Shown piece after piece: positions 1 to 12,954 of a stretch of DNA of 64,000 nt; the stretch's first letter is position 1; the number at the start of each line of letters is the position of its first letter. The stretch covers positions 101,940,877 through 102,004,876 of the forward strand of contig NC_059472.1 in assembly GCF_018139145.2 (NCBI RefSeq). Reading direction: 5' to 3'. Under the pieces are notes generated by a model. The model saw nothing but the letters and a program-made list of their open reading frames with translations, was not told the DNA's origin and searched no databases. Source of the stretch: Gymnogyps californianus. Its lineage: Eukaryota > Chordata > Aves > Accipitriformes > Cathartidae. A program made the position numbers and the translations under genes.

Positions 1-50
1 ATGTGCAAGAAGCTTGATTTATTTGGTTTGGGGTTTTTTTTGTTTTGTTT

Positions 51-83
51 GGGGGGTGGGGTGGGGGTTAGGGGAATGGGGGG
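51..83 (+). other. G-quadruplex-capable G-rich tract
   Basis: Five runs of four to six G separated by one to four bases (T, T, TTA, AAT), preceded by a T-rich stretch. The pattern satisfies the usual four-run G-quadruplex rule several times over. It contains a single TTAGGGG, but it is not a telomeric array. Confidence 0.6.
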
Positions 84-3000
84 AAGTGTTGTGGGTTTTT
101 TTAATCTTCTTCCTCAAATGTGGTGTCCTCATCTCAGCCAAGACAGCTGCTCACATCAGTGAAGCTGCCTGGGTGTTGTAGTACTTCCAAGATGACGTGC
201 TCCATGCTACACACAAATGTGATTATATATAGGCAGCATGCTCCTAAAGGAGTGAATTAGGGACACACACTCACTCTGTATTGTCTGTGGAGAACGATGG
301 GGTTTTTTTATTCTAGCACTGTGAGCTTAAGACTCATGGCTCCTAGATGATTAGGATGACAGCCATAGATTTGGTCTTGGGCTGGGAGCACTATTTCCTC
401 CCACCCTCCATAGCTGCAGCATATATACACTGAATATTTCTGTACCATACGACACCATTACAGCTTCACAGCTCTTCCACAGTTACAAGACCATCCCAGC
501 CCCTAACACAATTATCGCTGTCCCTCCTTTTCTGCCTCCTGCATTTTTTCCATGATTGTTTTCCGTTCGATATGAATTTCCTTCCATCAGTGCCCATGGT
601 AACATCCATAGAAATAGCAGCAGGCTAGACAGTGGCCATGAACAGCTCCCTAACCATGGAAACCTGCCAACATTTATCACAAATATAATAAGATGTGCCA
701 CAGAAGCAAAAAGCATAACAGCACTTCTTATACTCTCTTGCACATTCTTGACACATTGTGGTAGCCAGAGCAATCTGTGAACATGGTGAACCGCCTGTCT
801 GGCATTTTTACATTTATAAGCATGTGGATGCACCTTAATGGCATGTTCAAAGATTCTAGGACTATAAATTCAACTAAATAGATACCTTTACATTAGCCAT
901 CAAATAATACTTGAGTCACCATGCTGTCAAAGATGCTATTGTGATAAAGATGTACAACACATGGTCTGCCTCATGCCGAAAGAAACACTGAAACTGTTTT
1001 ACATTGGAAAATTTTGAAGACGCACACTGAATATTTGAAATTCTCAGCAATTAGGGATATGGCTTTTGGGTATGGGGGGTTAGCTGGATTTCTTTTTAAG
1101 TAACTGTTGTTGTGAGATTGTGATGGGGGGTGACACAATCATATCCCAAAGAATTAATGATGATAGCCTGGAGTCCTGCAGTGATTTCTTTTAAAATAAT
1201 CACCAACTACCTCCCAGAGCGTCTGTTTACTGAGAACATCAAATGATTGAGTTTACAATGGTGAATCAGAATGAGTAGCAGACCCAGGCTTATTTGGAAA
1301 GCAATCAAGCTATATTTAGACTTGAAGATGTTGAATGCAATAAAACCCAGATAGGCATGCTGTTAGGAGGTTCCACACAGGGACAGAGAAACTTTGAGTG
1401 TGCAGCAAAGAAGTGGTCCATCTAGACCTGCGTGGGAATCAGGTCCAGATCTATAGGCACTTTAAAGAAAGGCACAAGAAAGTCCATGCCTGGCTGCCAT
1501 GTGATGCTCAACTACTCGTTTGTTTGTCTCCTTCAATCAATTTAAGATAGCTTATGCCCCAGAGCACAGAGGTTCACATCCCTTATTTAACAATCAAGTT
1601 CAGATCCTCAGCTGCTGTTTAACAGCCCTTGCCTTTAGGTTACATATTTTCACCTGAATTTCCCCTATTACTTGGAATGCTTGGTCACCTGTAAAAATGC
1701 ATCTCCTTTCCAAATCCCTGTCAATTTACAGGCTATAAGCCTGTGGATGCACCAAGCCTTGCACAAAAGTTTCTAACATGGAGACTTGCTAATGGCTGTA
1801 TTTTAGCATTTCTGTAGACAGGACTGCTTACCAGAACAAGGAGATGGTTACCATAATTGATAATACCATTGACAATTACGAGGCTTTATTTTCAGTTCCC
1901 CGAATGGGCAAGATCTAATGTGTTCTGTATAATCCAAGGTATGAATTTAAACTGGTGTACTATTGCAGTTTAACAGCTACACACATGCACACACACCTAG
2001 GCCAACACTTTCCCATCAGAGCACTTTCACATAGGGTTGTATGGATCTACCTACATCTATATAATTATATCCGTATGACAAACAGCAGTACTTCTTTTAG
2101 AGAGGGATTCAGTCCTTCACGTCCAACATCCCAAATTAATATTAAGTTCTTTCCAAGTCCCACTCTGAACTCCCGAAGCTGCCTATTCCTTCTCTCACAT
2201 ATCCAGTTAAAGAGGCTTATAGCCTCAGCCTGTCTAAGCTAGGGTAGCGCTGCCAGCTTCCAAACTGCGCTTTCTCATGTCAGCCTCCTGACCTCTCCCT
2301 CAGGTTCATGGGGCCAAGACAAAGGTCCATAGGCAGAACTGAATGAACACACAAAGGTGAGGATCACAGTACCTAAAGAGGTGTTGTGAGAAGCAGCAAG
2401 TCTCCGCTCAGGCTGCAGCGGGCATCAGGGGACTTTCAGTCACAAAAGTGAGGTGCCACCATGTAGCCAATCCACAGCATCCTGTCTCACTTCAAAAGGG
2501 AAACTCACTCTCTCACTGTGTTTTTTGCAGGACATGTAACTTCTAATTTCGGTATGAAAAACTCTAATACACCACCTCAGAAAGGTGGTCTGCTCCCTTC
2601 CAGACCAACATACAAGCAGAGTTTAGCATGAAAGTGAACTGACAGAGAGGACTGCAATAGCAGAACAGTAGTTTCACTTGTATTATTAGTGCTGTGACAG
2701 AGTCAGTGAGCCTTTATACTCCTGTAAGATCACAGGACTATTGTGCTTGGTTGGCAATTCAATATTCTCGCATATTTTTCCTCCGAGTCGTTCCTATCGG
2801 CCTCTGACTCGCTAAGGAGGACTAAATACAACTTCTACTTCATTCACCATTACTACAACTGTGGGAGGAAAGCAAGCAGAGCCCAAGCACAGGGGTCCTA
2901 ACTATACCACCTCCTCAACTCGCAAGGTTAACATATAAACCACACAGGTTTCCTCTAAATGCTCAATGAGTTAGGCACCACCATCCTAGAAATGGTTGTA

Positions 3001-3622
3001 GAGTCAGTAATATCAAGTGAACTGCAAAAAGTGGTATGTCTGTAGTTTCTAGCACTTCACTAATTACTGTCTGGGTAATGGAGCTGAACCTTTTCACACA
3101 GCTGCAGCAATTTGCCTGATGTAGCCTAAAGACTCAAAGAACATGATATTTCTTTAGGAGTTAAAGGGGGGTTAATATCGAAGTACAATTTAAAGGATAT
3201 AATTAAAATCTCACTTTCATGTTTTTCTAAGAAACTAGTCTCTTAGGATTTTGAAGAACAAAACCCAGCTAGGCAGATGAGAGAGATTTTCACTAAGTAA
3301 CAAAGCCAGAACATCAAGACAGAAATTAATTCTGTGCGCTACCATCCCCAAGAACAGAAAGTAGCAATAAAGGGAAAGCGAGAATGTCATTGCAAGGCTT
3401 GAGGGAGAAGGCCTTATGATTGTATTTTTCAAAACTAGCAATGAAATTGAAAATTATCCTAATGATTTAAATATCTCAAAAAGATGCAGAAAAAGCACTG
3501 TTCTCTCTGGGTTTCTGTAAAAACAGCATCCTTGGAATGAGACTCTGGTTACGGAAGATTCCTCCTTGATATTCCTTCTCAAAAGCAGCTGGGAATTCAA
3601 TACAACTCCTAAAATAATATTT

Positions 3623-3640
3623 TATATATATATATATATA
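3623..3640. repeat. (TA)9 microsatellite
   Basis: A perfect run of nine TA dinucleotides in an AT-rich context. Confidence 0.9.
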
Positions 3641-6600
3641 AAAAGGCAAACACATAAACTAGATAGCACTTTTTGACCATCTGGACTTGGATTTTATGTA
3701 TTAGTTTATGTAAACCAAGTAAACTACAAGTTCTTGATATATGTGTATAGCCTGCAACCTGCCCTTTCATCAGGTTTAGGCTGCATGCATTTGTTTTAAT
3801 TTTAGAAAGTTGTCCACTTAACCTTGAACCCAAGGAGCAGCTATCACTTGGATAATTGATTTTAGTTACTTTCTTAATTTTCTTTCCAGTGAATACAGCA
3901 GGAGCATGTGCCCCTTTGACTTTCAGAATACAAAATTCCAAGTTAACACCTTTCTTGTTTCTGCCCTTTCCTGTTAACATCTTTTCCATCAAAAGGTTCT
4001 TTGATAGAAACAATCAGGGGTTGAGGCTGACTCAAGTACACATAAGACTGATTAATCACCAAGAACACAGAGGCTACCAGCACAAATGACTTCGATGGAG
4101 GATGTGCAAACTTCTTACAGTACAGTTGAACCATGCTGCAAACTGCCAGGGACGGAGACAGCATGGTTTATGCTACAGAAAGTGAGAGTATTGCTGTATG
4201 AGAAAGAAAGCTTAAATCCAGTCCCAAACCAGTTCAGACTAAGCTGTGGCTACTATTTCCATGGCCTTTGGAACAGCATTCTAACCTGAAGCACCCATAG
4301 CATCTACCGTCACTGCAACATCCATCACTTATCCCAAAGGCATCCTAGCTGTGGAACACCTGCATGCCCACAAAAGCAGTGCCTTACATTTCCTTTGCTG
4401 AGGAAAACTACATTCTCACTTCACTTTTAAAGCTTATCTCTTAAAGTTGTCTTCACAGTGATCAAGGCAGTGCACCGCCAGATTCTGGTGCCAGTCTTAG
4501 AAAGGGCATAGTTCTGTATCCACTTGCATTTTCTAGAATTCCCATCCTTCCTCTATCATCTGTTTGAGAAGTAGGAAGCCAGTTGCTTATAGCATATAAA
4601 GCAGGTGAGCAAGCATGGCTTTTGAAGGGACTGGTGGAATATAGCTTTCTGTCAGTGGATTTGTTCAAGGCCTGCTTCCAAATTTCATTTATGTTATTCT
4701 AGACGTCTCACAGATAAGGACCAAAGCAAGGTACAACTCCCTGCTTCACAGGGGCTCAGTGTGCAAGAGGTCATGGAGTGCTCTCAGAACATCACCCATC
4801 CTTCTCCAGCTCTAGTGAGCACCAAAAGCCTCATACATTACACAGTGAAGCTGTGTGCAACTTCATTTCTTATGCTAGAGGTTTCTGAGCTCAAAATCAG
4901 AAGCCTACAGATTTTTAAGTTTCATTCCTGCATCACAAAGCCTACCCAACCTCACTGGAAGGAGATGCACAAAGACAGACACTAGGAGGGGTGGGGGGGG
5001 AAGAGCAGAGATATTTGGAAGAAATCCCTCCCCCAGATAGAATATGTACTTGTAAGGAATCAGTACAAGGAAGGAATAGAGTTCAACCTCTCCCATGTGT
5101 GAGGATCTGAGAAAAAGGACAGAAGCCTTGCTAGCTAGCTTCAGATTCCTCCCAAGCCCTCTCCCCACAGCAAGCAGTTTGCAGAACTGGAAACCATTCA
5201 CTCTGTATTGGAAATAAGTAATCTTCTGATGCAGAGGGGCTGGGAGAGTTGGCAAGCTTTACATAGAAGTGTTGAGCAAGTTGTAAGCATGTACTGAAAT
5301 GCAGAGGATATGTGGCATTAGGAGGGCATTGGTGATGTTGATTATAGCGGTTAATGAGGCAATGGAAAAACAAGAGAAGCAAAGGTCACAAGCTTTAAAT
5401 ATTAACATGCTTGAATATCAATCAGCTCAAGAAAATCTTTGCAGTGAGGAGAGAAATGATCTCATTGCAGGAGAGATGTTTCTAAAAGCTAACCAGCAGA
5501 GCAGGACGATCACCTTATAGCAAACTGGGTATTTTCAAAACCAGCCCAGTTTGAACTGGAGCTGTAGTGTCCTTGACAGATCTGCTAATATCCCCTGTGA
5601 GAAGCACATGAGAAAATATTTTCAGAAGGCACCTATGAGGTGTAAGAATCAATGGATGTTAACTTTGATACATGCCATGGTTTATACGTCAGTTTATGCT
5701 AATACATGGGACTGAGAACCTCAGATCAGACATATTTAGGCACCTGTACCACAGGAAGGACAGTGTCCGAGGAGGCAGAGGTAGATCTCAAGGGGCTAGA
5801 GCAGCCTGTTGAGATATTCAGCACTTTATGAATTCCATTTTCAGAAAACATAGGAACAATTTATGCTCAAATTCAGGGCTCTTCAGTCATTGTTTTAAAA
5901 CCTTGGAAGGCCTCATACTCAGATTTCTCAGGGGTATTTTAAGTATTTAAATCCCATTATCATGTAGGGGCTTTCACAGATCAGCACCTTAGCATGTAAT
6001 TCAAGGGATTTTCAAGCATGCCTTTCTCCCATTGGCTCCCGTGGGAGTTAGTCATAAAAAAAAATGTAGGACAGGACTAATTATAGGATAAAACCTGACA
6101 GAGGTGGTCTATCTTAAGGAATTTCTTTGGAATAACAATTTTAAGAACAACTATATTTAACTGTATAGCTGAATTCACAGTTAAAAAAATAGTCCCTATT
6201 ATTCAAGACAAACTCTTGCTGTGCAGTATATCTTGTTCTCTGCAGTGTTAGTGGGCAGCTAATTACCCCATTTTTGTAGCAGTCTTGAAATCTTATGCCC
6301 CAACTTCAGTCACTTTTTTAAACAGAGCACAATTCCTGCATACTTCCTTTGAAGGGCATATTTTTGAAAGCTTTAGTTTTACTACCTCTGAATCTCTAAC
6401 ACACTCCTTCTGGATGTTTCAAGACTAAACACAAGAATTCAGCAATGCCTCAACATTGCCAAGAGGAACATTACCTTGTACACAGCTGTCCTGTTTAGAA
6501 GCTTTGGAATGGTATCTCCCCCATGCAAGAGCATCATATTGATGGTTAGTTATGTTTGTAGTCTCTGTTAGCTCTTTTCCAGATCTTCTATTTCCCCTTC

Positions 6601-8346
6601 AGCTTTCTTCAACCATTTTAAAAATTAGGCTTCACACTTACCCTTTCCCTGTTCTGACACCCATCCTCTAATAGTCCTTATGAGGTAGCTGCTAATGGTA
6701 CCAGACCTGCTTTGGCTCACTCTTTGACCACCCCAGAAGGAACATGTGCCAGTTCGAAGGAACTTGATTTAGCCTTTTGAAAAATACCCTTATAAAAAAC
6801 ACTGTTATAACACTGTTATAAACAGAGTTATTCAATGGTAGATGCCCCATTGCAATCCCAAGATGTGACTGCAACTCATACAGATGTGCTCAAGCCAAAC
6901 TTAACCCTGGTTATCTGGCTCAGTTTCCATGTTCTTACCAAGCCACCATGTTCTTATCAAGGCTCATTGGCACCTGCTTCATGGCTCTGAAACTAGGTCC
7001 TAAGTGACTATGGCTACATATGCCTCCTGATGTACAAACACTACAATATTGAGCTCCCAGATTCTCCAGCAGGTATCTCCTGAACCATTGGAAAAGGTAT
7101 CTTCCATGTTAGCCCAGGTGAGATCTGTAGCAATGTCTGAACACCACAAAGCATGAATAGGAGCGGCACTAGTCCACAGTGTTTATATATTCTCCCCTCA
7201 TATGTCTAGGGGATAAAAAAGTTAACACAACAACAGTATATGTGTTTTCAAAAGAACCCCACGTTTATTGCACGTCATTATAAGATTTATAAGTGGGTAT
7301 GCCTGTAAATGTATTTGCCCACATCACTGAAAATTCAAGCGCACAGAATCTAAGAACAGAGACCAAAGACAGAGGAAAGCAATGAGAAATGCCACATTGT
7401 GACCTTACCACCTGAGGAAGGTGTTAATGCCTAGTGGTAGACATCTCTGTGGTAATCCAGTTAGCTCTTAAAATGCAATTATAACTTCACAGCAGCCTGG
7501 ACCAGATAATTTACAACTTCAGTACTTCCAGGATTCAGGCAGAATCTTGGTGCAATTAAACAATTTATTTCTCGATTAGCAATGAATGTAACAAGCACAG
7601 GTGACACGGAAGAAAATATGAAAGTGTAGGCTTTTGAAAAGTGAGTCAATTAAGGAGCTAATTATTTTATTAATGTTTGTAGTGAGCTGTGCTCAGCTCT
7701 ACTGAGTCAGATCAGGAACCCTTTGCAAGTATCTTAAGGAGGGAAAGGTGACCCCTCTCTGTACAACTGGTAAAGAAGTCGAACATGCAAAGGCCTCAAG
7801 TGACAAATCATCCTCTGGCTACACGTAGCCAATACTTCAAACACAAAATGGGGTTGGAGCCCTTCTAGGTTTCTTTCAATACACTCTGACCATGAGGGCT
7901 ATTTTCTCCAGCCACAGCTGGTTGATAAGCCCTTCTAGGCTCAGAGCTGAGAGAAAGCCAAGTTCCTTCAGATTCAAACAGATCTGGATGTGAACACAGG
8001 AGCAGCAGAAGGGGGATGTCACTGAACAAATGACTCTGGAGCATGAACCTGGAATTTTGTTACCATCCCCCATGGCCATGTCTATAATAGTGAACCAGCC
8101 AGGGCACAGGTATGAGCACCATCTCGTGACACCGCTTGTTGTCACGCTGCCTGACCCCATTTTGGCCCATGTCACGCAGACAATGCAAGGACACGGTCAC
8201 AGAGCATGCTTCTCATAAGCAGCATGGATGGTAGGGAACAGTGGGGACAGACATGCATGTAGCCCTACAGACAGAAGCCATGCCAGGCCAAGTTGCCCTC
8301 AAGACCACAGTAAAGGACCTGGCCTGTTTTATTTACTGATAGACAT

Positions 8347-8351
8347 GTACC
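8347..8351. repeat. 5-bp target site duplication (left copy)
   Basis: GTACC lies immediately left of the LTR. The same five bases recur immediately to its right at 9501-9505, which fixes both ends of the insertion. Confidence 0.9.
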
Positions 8352-9500
8352 TGTGGTGGGTTGACCCTGGCTGGATGCCAGGTGCCCACCAAAGCTGCTC
8401 TATCACTCCCCCTCCTCAACTGGACAGGGCAGAGAAAACAAAACGAAAGGCTCGTGGGTCGAGATAAGGACAGGGAGATCACTCACCAATTACTGTCACA
8501 GGCAAAACAGACTCGACTTGGGGAAAAATTAGTTTAATTTATTACTAGTCAAATCAGAGCAGGATAATGAGAAATAAACCCAAATCTTAAAACACCTTCC
8601 CCCCACCCCTCCCTTCTTCCCAGGCTTAACTTCACTCCTGATTCTCTATACCTCCTCCCCCCAGCAGCACAGAGGGACAGGGAAAGGGGGTTTGGGTCAG
8701 TTCATCACACGTTGTTTCTGCCACTCCTTCCTCCTCAGGGGAGGACTCCTCACTCTCTTCCCCTGCTCCAGTGTGGGGTCCCTTCCACGGCAGACAGTCC
8801 TCCACAAACTTCTCCAACATGAGTCCTTCCCACAGGCTACAGTTCTTCACGAACTGCTCCAGCATGGGTCCCATCCACGGGGTGCAGTCCTTCAGGAACA
8901 GACTGCTCCAGCGTGGGTCCCTCACAGGGTCACAAGTCCTGCCAGCAAACCTGCTTCAGCGTGGGCTCCTCTCTCCAGGGGTCCACAGGTCCTGCCAGGA
9001 GCCTGCTCCAGCGCGGGCTTCCCACGGGGTCACAGCCTCTTTTGGGCATCCACCTGCTCCGGCGTGGCGTCCTCCATGGGCTGCAGGTGGATATCTGCTC
9101 CACCTTGGACCTCCATGAGCTGCAGGGGGACAGCCTGCCTCACCACGGTCTTCATCATGGGCTGCAGCGGAATCTCTGCTCCGGAGCCAGGAGCACCTCC
9201 TCCCCCTCCTTCTTTACTGACCTTGGTGTCTGCAGAATTGTTCCTCTCACATATTTTCACTCCTCTCTCTCTGGCTGCAACTGCTACTCCCCTGTAACGT
9301 CTTTTCCCTTTCTTAAATATGTTATCACAGAGGCGCTACCACTGTTGCTGATGGGCTCGGCCTTGGCCAGCGGCGGGTCCGTCTTGGAGCCGGCTGGCAT
9401 TGGCTCTATCAGACATAGGGGAAGCTTCTAGCAGCTTCTCACAGAAGCCACCCCTGATAGCCCCCCCGCTACCAAAACCTTGCCACGCAAACCCAATACA
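8352..9500 (-). mobile_element. solo LTR of an endogenous retrovirus, 1149 bp, minus orientation
   Basis: On the minus strand the element starts TGTATTGGG and ends CCACCACA, so it has TG...CA termini. It is flanked by perfect GTACC duplications. No gag, pol or env reading frame or second LTR adjoins it, so it is a solo LTR left by LTR-LTR recombination. The minus strand carries a TATA-like ATATTTAAGA (9320-9311) and an AATAAA (near 8536), consistent with U3 promoter and R/U5 polyadenylation parts. The middle (8764-9176) is a degenerate minisatellite. The 5-bp duplication fits ERVL-type elements among others. I recognise the sequence as a common neoavian LTR type but give no repeat-library name. 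The open frames of 97-201 codons inside it come from the repeats and are not genes. Confidence 0.92.
8764..9176. repeat. degenerate minisatellite inside the LTR, about nine units of 41-52 bp
   Basis: Successive units each begin with a variant of TGCTCCAGC on the + strand, followed by GTGGG/ATGGG, then a CCAC/CCAT core and a CAGGTC- or CAGTTC-like end. Unit length varies (about 41 to 52 bp) and the units are clearly diverged, so the array is old or was built before insertion. Confidence 0.8.
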
Positions 9501-9505
9501 GTACC
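9501..9505. repeat. 5-bp target site duplication (right copy)
   Basis: GTACC immediately follows the LTR and matches the left copy at 8347-8351 exactly. Confidence 0.9.
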
Positions 9506-11140
9506 TTATAGAAGTACTGGGAATTGCAGAGACAATTGCTTCTGTTTCTAAGAGATGCCAAGTACTATAAAAATTATAACAGTTTCCTTGCTCTAAAAAA
9601 AGCCTAACATTCTTTTTATTTTTGACACGGATGAGTCAGCAGATAGGAAAGGCAGTTCCCAAATATAGCACCTTACGCCAGAGGACACAGCAAGAAGAAA
9701 ATTTGATCAGGCCTCCTCCCTCACACAGATCACAGCAATACACTGCTTGTGATGAGCCCCATCAGCCAAACAGCATTGCCCATCGCCAGCCCTTCCTTAA
9801 AAGATCCCCGAAGTATTCCAACAGTGAGCAAAAGAAAACAGTATTTTGCTTGATATGAGATGAGGAGATGAATTCCAGGGTGTTGGGAAACCTTCTGATG
9901 CAGTTAAGACTACTTGGAGTACTCAGCTGGAACAAGAATAAACAGTGACCAAATAGGTAGCTATCTGTATTGTCACACTCTACCCAATTTTAAGTAGACC
10001 TCTTACTAAAAGCATCTTCTCTGGATCATTTTGATCTTTCCCTGGCAAAGGCTTCTTGGACAGGAACTCCAGATAAGATACTTATTATTGTATACGCTGC
10101 TCAGCATCAACACTGTGTGCTGAAAATTTTGTTGAACTACAGGTCTGTTCTAACTGTTGGCTGTATTTCAGTGTTGTGAGACGTAACAATCCCATAGCAG
10201 TCCAACAGCCAGTCCCTGGCTTGCCACCTTTTTCTGAAGCAATACTCAGAAAATCCGGTCACCTTAAAACACGAGCCTCTCTGCAAGATGAAGAGTATTT
10301 CAATGTGATTCAAATTTCAGAGAATTTCTGGCTTTATGGCCACAAGTCTCAGAAGATGAAATTCATCACAGTTTTACCAACTTCAAGCAGAGCTATATCC
10401 ATTTACTCCACAGAGGGGTACGATGCAAATTAGTACTTTTGGAGTCCTCCCTGATGAAACGTCCATGAAAAAATTATGATGTTTGTAAGAGTTAACTATG
10501 AAGATTCTGGGATAAAATTTTCTTTTTCTTTCATTTGCCCAAAAATCATATCTTACAGAGTTTTTGAGACATCATTATGTTTGTAACTTGTTTGGTATTC
10601 TTACATATTTCTCGTTAAAAACACAAAGATGAAGTTACCTTCACTAATATTTGACAGCAATTTTTGTGTAAGAAGTTATACAATGTAGGCATTTTCCTCT
10701 TTTGCAAGGTGTCTGCATACCAGGAAAGGGAATATTCTTATGAAGACAAAAATGCAACCACCAGACCCTAAAACATGTACTGTAGAACTGCTTTTTGAAC
10801 ATAAATGTCAGATAAATTGTGTAAGTCATAGTGTAAAGTGAACCTCATTTCTAAGTGCACCCCAAATACTTTGTAAACTGCTGTGTCTCACTGGAATACA
10901 GCAACAGTTTGAATATAAGTGTGGTTTGCCAAAATCTCCTGTAACATTTAGTGTTGGTACTAAGCAGAAAAGAACTACATTTTAGGAATAGAATTTATTA
11001 GGCCTACATAATGCTGAACGTAAATCATGCCATCTACAATAACCACCACCTCAGATAACCTTGATGAAGCTGTCAGCCATATTCCACTCCCTAACTCATT
11101 GCCTGGTCTAAGAACATAAAAATCTTGAGATATTTCCATG
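9506..11140. other. intergenic, nothing recognised
   Basis: AT-rich unique-looking sequence between the large LTR and the CR1. It contains only short open frames with no recognisable product. Confidence 0.55.
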
Positions 11141-12310
11141 AATTTTCCATCATCTACCTGGATTTATGCAAAGCATTTGACACTGTCCCACATGACATCC
11201 TTATCTCTAAATTGGAAAGACATGGATTTGATGGATGGACCACTCGGTGGATAAGGAACTGGCTGGATGGTCGCACTCAAAGAGTTGTGGTCAATGGCTC
11301 GATGTCCAGCTGGAGACCAGTGACAAGTGGTGTTCCTCAGAGGTCCGTATTGGGACCGGCGCTCTTTAACATCTTTGTCAGTGACACGGATAGTGGGATT
11401 GAGTGCACCGTCAGCAAGTTTGCCGACAACACCAAGCTGTGTGGTGCGGTCGACAGGCTGTAGGGAAGGGATGCCATCCAGAGGGACCTTGACAGGCTTG
11501 AGAGGTGGGCCCGTGTGAACCTCATGAAGTTCAGTAAGGTCAAGTGCAAGGTCCTGCACATGGGTCGGGGCAACCCCAAGCACAAATACAAGCTGGGCAA
11601 TGAGTGGATTGAGAGCAGTCCTGCAGAGAAGGACTTGGGGTATTAGTGGATGAAAAACTGAATATGAGTCAGCAATGTTCGCTTGCAGCCCAGAAAGCCA
11701 ATCACATCCTAGGCTGCAGCAAAAGAAGTGTGGCTAGCAGGTCAAGGGAGGTGATTGTCCCCCTCTGCTCTGCTCTCATGAGACCCCACCTGCAGTACTG
11801 TGCTCAGCTCTGGGGCCCCCAGCTTAAGAAAGACATGGACCTGCTCGAGCAGGTCCAGAGGAGGGCCACGAAGATGATCAGGAGGCTGGAGCACCTCCCC
11901 TATGAGGACAGGCTGAGAGATTTGAGGTTGTTTAGCCTAGAGAAGAAAAGGCTCCAGGAAGACCTTATAGCAGCCTTCCAGTACTTAAAGGGAGCCTACA
12001 GGAAAGATGGGGAAGGACTTTTTATCAGGGAGTGTAGTGATAGGACGAGGGGTAATGGTTTTAAACTGAAAGAGGGTAGATTTAGATTAGATGTAAGGAA
12101 GAAATTCTTTACTGTGAGGGTGGTGAGACACTGGATCATGTTGCCCAGAGAGGCTGCGGATGCCCCCTCCCTGGAAGTGTTCAAGGCCAGGTTGGATGGG
12201 GCTTTGAGCAACCTTGTCTAGTGGAAGGTGTCCCTGCCCATGGCAGGGGGGGTTGGAACTAGATGATCTTTAAGGTCCCTTCCTAGCCAAACCATTCTAT
12301 GATTCTATGA
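11141..12310 (+). mobile_element. 5'-truncated CR1 LINE with broken ORF2 (reverse transcriptase) and 3' end
   Basis: The translation gives CR1 reverse transcriptase in order. There is a [15 protein letters not shown] block near 11155, then a [17 protein letters not shown] block, a TSGVPQ block, and the catalytic-box region near 11425. The C-terminal part follows at 11646-12221 ([30 protein letters not shown], ending in LDGALSNLV and a stop). A short 3' UTR ends with two ATTCTATG octamers (12294-12309), the CR1 hallmark. The coding part is dead in several ways. It starts inside the RT domain, has an in-frame stop at 11461-11463, and has a one-base loss near 11637 that moves the rest into another frame. 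FADN stands where CR1 enzymes have FADD, so a catalytic aspartate is lost. CR1 insertions normally lack target duplications, and I see none here. Confidence 0.95.
12294..12309 (+). repeat. CR1 3'-terminal octamer repeat
   Basis: Two tandem copies of ATTCTATG mark the 3' end of the CR1 copy; CR1 elements end in such octamers instead of poly(A). Confidence 0.9.
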
Positions 12311-12949
12311 ATTTCAAAAGGATTTGAGCCTTCAATTTTAGCCATTGTCTCTCAGGCCTTCAGGATAAAGTTTATCTTTCCATAAAGCTGTACAGTTACT
12401 AATATGTAATAAGAAATCACTATAGTATACAAAGGCAAACAACCAGATAATTTAGCAAAGGTTGATTCAGGCCTCCAAATCCATTGATATCAAACCACTT
12501 AGCCCTATTTCTATCACTGCCTCTCTATTCATTTCCAGTCTTATCTCACTCAAAATATACCAGACACTGAGCATATTTATATGCCAAATGATGGTGCTGC
12601 AGAAGGATGGAATGGATTATTGAAGGATGTGTGCTAAGATACCCAAAAGGCTAAGAAATAAGACCTCATACCTGCATCTTTTTCCAGTTTGCACTCTCAA
12701 GTCACGGAGTACATTATCCGTAGCTATTTGTTGAGCTAATTGTTTACTGTGTGGTATGAATGCATTGTTGGCAAGACATCTTCCTTCTTGGGAAGTACAT
12801 TAATTACCTCAGTACCACCCAGGGTTCGGGATGTTCTCAGATGAAAGAACAGTGGATATGAGAACCTGCTACCTCAAAAAATCGCCCTTAATAAATGAAA
12901 CAATCAAAACAGTCATCAGACCAAAAGCCAAGAACAACAGGTTCTTTTT
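12311..12949. other. intergenic, nothing recognised
   Basis: AT-rich sequence between the CR1 and the second LTR. It has no substantial reading frame and no recognised repeat. Confidence 0.5.
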
Positions 12950-12954
12950 TCCCC
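12950..12954. repeat. 5-bp target site duplication (left copy)
   Basis: TCCCC abuts the LTR and recurs exactly at 13542-13546. Confidence 0.85.

Larger units (their letters stand above)
1..8346. other. intergenic DNA upstream of NRSN1, no gene seen
   Basis: AT-rich sequence with only short open frames, all under about 140 codons. None resembles a protein I recognise and none shows a convincing exon. Apart from the G-rich tract at the left edge and the short (TA)n listed separately, I see no repeat with clear ends. Old, unrecognisable repeats may well be present. Confidence 0.6.

Noticed and set aside
51..83. Interstitial telomeric repeat
   Set aside because: Only one TTAGGGG occurs and the G-runs are irregular, so it is not a TTAGGG array.
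8692..9431. Overlapping open frames of 115-201 codons on the + strand
   Set aside because: They lie inside the solo LTR and arise from its minisatellite; the LTR itself reads on the other strand and carries no gene.
11164..11600. Minus-strand frames of 139 and 87 codons
   Set aside because: They are antisense shadows of the CR1 reverse transcriptase on the + strand.
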